From Ignavibacteriota bacterium (GTDB taxonomy: Bacteria > Bacteroidota > Ignavibacteria > UBA10030 > SZUA-254), in NCBI GenBank assembly GCA_016191715.1, contig JACPVN010000042.1, positions 1 to 7,590 on the forward strand: a DNA stretch of 7,590 nt, in the 5' to 3' direction. How positions within the stretch are numbered: position 1 is the stretch's first letter; the number at the start of each line of letters is the position of its first letter. Positions 7,501-7,590 of this stretch are shown one piece after another. The translations under genes were made by a program, and so were the position numbers. A model generated the notes under the pieces. That model was not told the origin of the DNA. It was given only the letters and a program-made list of their open reading frames with translations, and ran no database searches.

Positions 7501-7588
7501 TGCTAAGTTGCTTGATGATGAAACAACCATTTTCAGCATTGTCCACACCGAGTGAGACAACACAACTATTCACTCCGTATGAAGGTTG
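1538..7588 (-). CDS. Giant modular T9SS-secreted surface protein (beta-helix, MAM-like, SdrD-B repeats, type A sorting domain), 5'-truncated
   Basis: At least 2016 residues are visible, and the frame is still open at the window edge. The GTG at 7571-7573 is therefore probably an internal Val, preceded by QPSYG; numbering here takes that Val as residue 1. No signal peptide is seen, as expected for a missing N-terminus. Modules in order: right-handed beta-helix (1-436), Ig/CARDB-like spacer (443-555), MAM-like jelly roll (558-768), five SdrD-B-like repeats (771-1274), NWSCG-type beta domain with solenoid-like continuation (1276-1480), a RFES...LRLRYEDSEL module (1486-1628), a duplicated WN...GYW module (1637-1770), an LPPxPPxGxFDxRF beta-sandwich (1790-1912) and a T9SS type A sorting domain (1914-2011). 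It is presumably exported by Sec and T9SS and anchored or released outside the outer membrane. An adhesin or carbohydrate-binding role is inference; no catalytic site is recognisable. There are 13 Cys, all before residue 1295. No frameshift or internal stop interrupts the frame. TAG stop. Confidence 0.93.
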   Translation of the reverse strand, partial: QPSYGVNSCVVSLGVDNAENGCFIIKQLSSVIVNGMNADGSNPNALTIQYNESLSEPVNQYDGAIRIISSSNIQILNTKILGRFNPARTVGYDAISTLSLSGTGQCNFISIQQCIITRGRFGINQNGSTFSQPDKHWLIAMNRIGGAFVSQILAVPTNDIRDSLSSGGIHLSIIDSSTLQQNEVDGIMMTHQIIPSGIDNQTSGISAILATHMEIRGNRVNNIVWNRTDGSFALSSGIKLSGNLSFAFPGNNFIINNSISKINSLKNLSGNPNSTELVAGIRVSQDLNVNIIHNSVWISEPSNNNGINSCLSVQGDTINPAEAIVLNNVFVNSSTNGNGTVTVLYSTKNCYDFSNENNNVLYSPTGIIYPDAPNIEVWNSRCGHSQKSVSGDPAFVSSSDLHLANFGLSYANNLGVPNEFVANDIDGEMRSGTGPDAGCDENVTLQPLTDIQLFTINAGYMYGSPEGQPLNIIARGKNNGNSVELVTVIFSVLDSTGTDVFYGTFTTTAPPFEFFYATNSTPWSPSTFGILKSYKVLAISQHAADFVQSNDSTSKDHTVFPVFDGTNYSSTFESTAESEGWMGTGDWRLGEPQKLGGAHSGVNAWVTKLTDTYSPKQHSFLFSPYFNLSSNIYPKIQFSHSIRTEPSWDGSVFQYTTNMGATWEMMDNVGSPYSSNWYESSVYQNTDGNPNCFEQQNAVASDGSMFPLGPKWTSNGDCFEADTAISPFGYYTAFRRSDELSGTPLVQFRYWTFSDGSVVDSGWTFDDFSLVIDSGGSISGTKFEDINKNGAKDAGEPGLADWTINLQGPVVLSTQTDANGNYSFEYLPEGIYLVSESLKTGWVKTFPAYDFYNVSLFPGLMNVSTIDFGNFELGKIRLEVSIDVNGDGIIDSEDNAPLPAGTNSVCSVSRDTSFNFVTAVGNNTLGVWIGNLDPGTYSVEQTTLPSGWIQTTTNGASGITINTSGFVDTIRFMNFKKIAVSGIKFHDMNVNGTFDAGETGLPDWVISISSGTTVTTDPSGYYEFTNLGPGNYNIIETNQDGWLPSYPVSSGHSFTTFSGNNLPDLNFGNYKLGTISGMKFNDENNNGLKDNDESGIRNWKIILKGSFYDSTFTNADGYYEFHNLPLGNYKIHEVYQAGWQQTYPSFLRYFDTISTSDQTLTNRDFGNYQLPNSLSGMKFFDMDADGVKDSLEPGLENWKIKLFDSTLSLVAIDTTDTLGNYSFQNLPNGVYVIKEVLKNEWVQTHPRTVDVSTGYQPGVYILKLVNGISKTGLNFGNTIACRYIGPVGGSWRDPANWSCGHPPDAGTPIIIPQDTSVVIDSLPSDSIHSVRIQRGGRILFSALNRLLRIQGRIQIDSGGTLSFEGNGQNSLNNLTSGLVLYGDWINNGTFNPGQSTIIFSGDSAKTIVAGDIVNESEATLFDGKTRKPSDYTSNSFFNLIIDGENTNLIGNMRIQNSLALYKSLNTRVEDTVTIENASPDAIDSTGLLPRGSIKRVVDKVSGGTYRFESASSTLSFSAGDELPDTVLMTTLPDTTTDAFNLQWKVVGGTLDTANNTLTADSIGKFSKWVVGKPSAGFRKSSGSVFEFGTPTVSRLYSIVTSGGGVFNSTLRLRYEDSELFENESQGALQLLQGPVVADTMRQNWNMISVPVLPETTSEVTALFPSAVSNAFKFVTNNGYTPESSLTMGIGYWLKFPAYEYVGILGDEQRALTVNVDSGWNIIGTISFPLAASSVIDTAGAEISGLFYGYSNGYEIVDTLRAMRGYWIKATNNGSITLQGGSSGNNKVSSAFSILQTLQKLTLTDNEGNRQLLFFGTLTEVDELLFDLPPTPPVGLFDIRFSNGSVAFINNLDIVRELPIQISSAVYPMTISWDMKNQFLSHTELLIDKNIIPLSGKGNTTITSPNVMLRIHPSAVTMVPLEFILHQNYPNPFNPTTTIRFEIALEGKVTLRIYNVLGQVVNTLVDNELLRAGIYARKLNNTSLPTGVYYYRISVLDGKSPNETILFQDQRKMILLK
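1541..1834 (-). other. T9SS type A C-terminal sorting domain (FlgD-Ig-like fold)
   Basis: Residues 1914-2011. The entry motif QNYPNPFNPTTTIRFEI (1921-1937) is followed by VTLRIYNVLGQVVNTLVD, LRAGIYARKLN, LPTGVYYYRISV and the terminal KMILLK. This is the standard order of type A (Por_Secre_tail) sorting domains. Such domains direct cargo through the PorKLMN/SprA outer-membrane translocon, and many are cleaved during attachment to the surface. It defines the protein as extracellular. The last residue is the C-terminal Lys, as expected. Confidence 0.93.
1838..2206 (-). other. Pre-sorting-domain beta-sandwich with LPPxPPxGxFDxRF motif
   Basis: Residues 1790-1912: KLTLTDNEGNRQLLFFG, then FDLPPTPPVGLFDIRFSNG (1820-1838), IQISSAVYPMTISWDM and a last strand with TITSPNVMLRIHP. 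The LPPxPPxGxFDxRF element recurs, in my memory, in secreted proteins of this group immediately before the T9SS tail, together with the WN...GYW module. It has no assigned function. It is Cys-free and probably a structural sandwich. Confidence 0.45.
2264..2665 (-). other. Tandem WN...GYW module (two copies)
   Basis: Residues 1637-1770 contain two copies of about 60 residues. Copy 1 runs from NWNMISVPV (1638) to GYWLKFP (1685-1691). Copy 2 runs from SGWNIIGTI (1712) to RGYWIKA (1758-1764). Each starts with an aromatic-Asn strand and closes with a GYW(L/I)K strand after a polypeptide turn (NNGYTP in copy 1, SNGYEI in copy 2). This paired unit is common shortly before the sorting domain in Ignavibacteria and Chlorobi-group surface proteins. 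The role is unknown; a structural beta domain is likely. Confidence 0.6.
2690..3118 (-). other. RFES...LRLRYEDSEL beta module common in T9SS cargo proteins
   Basis: Residues 1486-1628 hold GSIKRVV, YRFESASSTLSF, VLMTTLPDTT, then RLYSIVTSGG and LRLRYEDSELFENE. I recognise the order (GSVKR, YRFES, then a final LRLxYxDSEL) as a recurring unnamed module in Ignavibacteria-type secreted proteins. In this copy about 55 residues separate the VLMTTLPDT strand from the YSI strand, which appears long. No function is known to me. Confidence 0.45.
3224..3748 (-). other. NWSCG-type beta domain with solenoid-like continuation
   Basis: Residues 1276-1450 open with CRYIGPVGGSWRDPANWSCG and then HPPDAGTPIIIPQDTSVVID. 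This is the 'SWxxPxNWSxGxxP...IIP' entry that is frequent in Bacteroidota surface proteins and resembles the start of G8-like domains. Short beta strands follow (SVRIQRGGRILFS, LRIQGRIQIDSGGTLSF, LVLYGDWINNGTF, STIIFSG), suggesting a beta-solenoid or sandwich. Cys1276 and Cys1294 may pair, and they are the last two cysteines of the protein. Function is unknown. Confidence 0.55.
3752..4075 (-). repeat. SdrD-B-like repeat 5
   Basis: Residues 1167-1274: SGMKFFDMDADGVKDSLE gives the loop (1176-1187). GLENWKIKL, GNYSFQNLPNGVYVIKE, EWVQTHP and the closing LNFGNT strand complete the unit. The core resembles repeat 1 (NYSFEYLPEGIYLVSE) more than its neighbour repeat 4. It is the last repeat before the NWSCG-type domain. 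Confidence 0.87.
4076..4372 (-). repeat. SdrD-B-like repeat 4
   Basis: Residues 1068-1166: SGMKFNDENNNGLKDNDE holds the Asp/Asn loop (1077-1088). GIRNWKIIL, DGYYEFHNLPLGNYKIHE, AGW and RDFGNYQL follow. It joins repeat 3 directly, with the closing strand of one running into the opening SG of the next, as is usual for a rod-like SdrD-B stalk. Confidence 0.88.
4373..4657 (-). repeat. SdrD-B-like repeat 3
   Basis: Residues 973-1067: VSGIKFHDMNVNGTFDAGE carries the EF-hand-like loop (982-993). It is followed by GLPDWVISI, SGYYEFTNLGPGNYNIIE, DGW and the closing NFGNYKL strand. It is most similar to repeat 4, including at DNA level: a 15-base identity (GAATTCATAATAGCC, + strand) occurs at 4517-4531 here and 4226-4240 in repeat 4. 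Confidence 0.88.
4658..4972 (-). repeat. SdrD-B-like repeat 2, diverged
   Basis: Residues 868-972. The same overall order is kept, but the opening SGxKFxDxN is replaced by KIRLEVSIDVNGDGIIDSED, giving a dockerin-like loop at 878-889. GLxxW is absent and the strand region is longer, with a single Cys (901). The end half is recognisable (GNLDPGTYSVEQ, GW, then RFMNF). I place it as a repeat by position and by its YSVEQ...SGW motif. It could instead be an unrelated prealbumin-like domain inserted in the row. Confidence 0.65.
4973..5263 (-). repeat. SdrD-B-like repeat 1
   Basis: Residues 771-867. It has the canonical order SISGTKFED, an EF-hand-like loop DINKNGAKDAGE (780-791), GLADWTINL, NGNYSFEYLPEGIYLVSE, GW, and the closing DFGNFELG strand. 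SdrD-B domains are Ca2+-stabilised beta-sandwich stalk modules in which Asp/Asn side chains of this loop bind the ion. The repeat follows the jelly-roll domain after a Ser/Gly-rich linker (DSGGS). Confidence 0.88.
5270..5902 (-). other. MAM-like / choice-of-anchor jelly-roll domain
   Basis: Residues 558-768 follow the layout of MAM-like jelly rolls in secreted bacterial proteins, including those attached to immune-inhibitor-A-type peptidases: an entry strand (TFESTAESEGWMGTGDWRLG), GGAHSGVNAWVTKL, a hydrophobic FLFSPYFNLSS strand, FSHSIRTEPSWDGSVFQYT, NMGATWEMMDNVG, and a closing VQFRYWTFSDGSV...GWTFDDFSL. The final WxFDDF is the most diagnostic element. The domain usually binds ligand or carbohydrate rather than acting as an enzyme. 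It holds two Cys (687, 713) within two similar CFE-containing segments. Confidence 0.65.
5909..6247 (-). other. Ig/CARDB-like beta-sandwich spacer
   Basis: Residues 443-555 alternate hydrophobic beta strands in the manner of a CARDB/FN3-like domain: PLNIIARGKNNGNSVELVTV, a strand ending VIFSVLDSTG, then YKVLAISQHAAD. The GNSVELVTVIFSV section resembles the 'extra strand plus non-contractile' pattern of CARDB domains that join larger modules in secreted proteins. It sits between the beta-helix and the jelly roll, so a linker role is plausible. Family assignment is weak and rests on pattern only. Confidence 0.4.
6266..7588 (-). other. Right-handed parallel beta-helix (pectin-lyase-like) domain, incomplete at its N-terminus
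   Basis: Residues 1-436 contain irregular coils with the beta-helix signature of alternating hydrophobics and Asn ladders: SNIQILNTKILGRF, FISIQQCIITRGRFGI, MEIRGNRVNNIVW, NNFIINNSISKI, LNVNIIHNSVWI and IVLNNVFVNSS. The end matches the usual exit from such domains in Bacteroidota surface proteins: NNNVLYSP, then GDPAFVSSSDLHL, then a DIDGEMRSGTGPDAGCDE closing motif. Such folds are found in polysaccharide lyases, but also in many non-enzymatic adhesins. I cannot see a lyase catalytic set, so binding rather than catalysis is the safer guess. Seven or more coils lie inside the window, and more probably lie beyond 7590. Confidence 0.75.
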
Positions 7589-7590
7589 AA

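Noticed and set aside
7571..7573. GTG as the start of the giant - strand gene
   Set aside because: The frame remains open to the window edge, the sequence begins in the middle of a beta-helix, and no signal peptide follows.
6266..7588. Polysaccharide lyase or pectinase activity of the beta-helix
   Set aside because: No catalytic Asp/Arg/Lys set is recognisable, and many non-enzymatic surface proteins have this fold.
1..7590. CRISPR arrays, tRNA/rRNA genes, insertion sequences, defence systems
   Set aside because: No regular short direct repeats with spacers, RNA-gene motifs, transposase sequence or terminal inverted repeats were found; apart from the 104-bp gap the window is coding.

Overview
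The window looks like chromosomal DNA of a Bacteroidota/Chlorobi-group bacterium, most likely Ignavibacteria or a close uncultured relative. The main evidence is a C-terminal type IX secretion (T9SS) type A sorting domain containing QNYPNPFNPTTTIRFE and ending in KMILLK, on a very large modular surface protein. This style is typical of Ignavibacteria and neighbouring phyla. Base composition is moderately AT-rich by eye. The species cannot be named from the sequence.

Layout: two convergent genes fill nearly the whole window, and both run off an edge. On the left, bases 3-1433 (+) encode the C-terminal 476 residues of a signalling-type protein: the end of a TolB-like domain followed by about ten tetratricopeptide (TPR) units. 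Its N-terminus, and therefore any kinase, cyclase or DNA-binding domain, lies outside the window. A 104-bp intergenic region (1434-1537) holds one strong hairpin that can terminate transcription from both sides. On the right, bases 1538-7588 (-) encode at least 2016 residues of a secreted giant protein whose start also lies outside the window.

The giant protein is a mosaic. In order from its visible N-terminus it has: a right-handed beta-helix (about 440 residues); an Ig/CARDB-like spacer; a MAM-like jelly-roll domain; five SdrD-B-like repeats, each with an EF-hand-like Asp/Asn loop; a NWSCG-type beta domain with solenoid-like sequence; a stretch of beta modules common in T9SS cargo; a duplicated WN...GYW module; a beta-sandwich with an LPPxPPxGxFDxRF motif; and the sorting domain. 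It is presumably exported by Sec, translocated by T9SS and attached to the cell surface or released, with a role in adhesion or polymer binding. That role is inference.

The two genes are on opposite strands and share only a terminator, so nothing shows that they work together. There are no RNA genes, mobile elements, CRISPR arrays or defence genes in the window. I see no convincing new multi-gene system. The points of interest are the architecture and internal repeat history of the giant protein.
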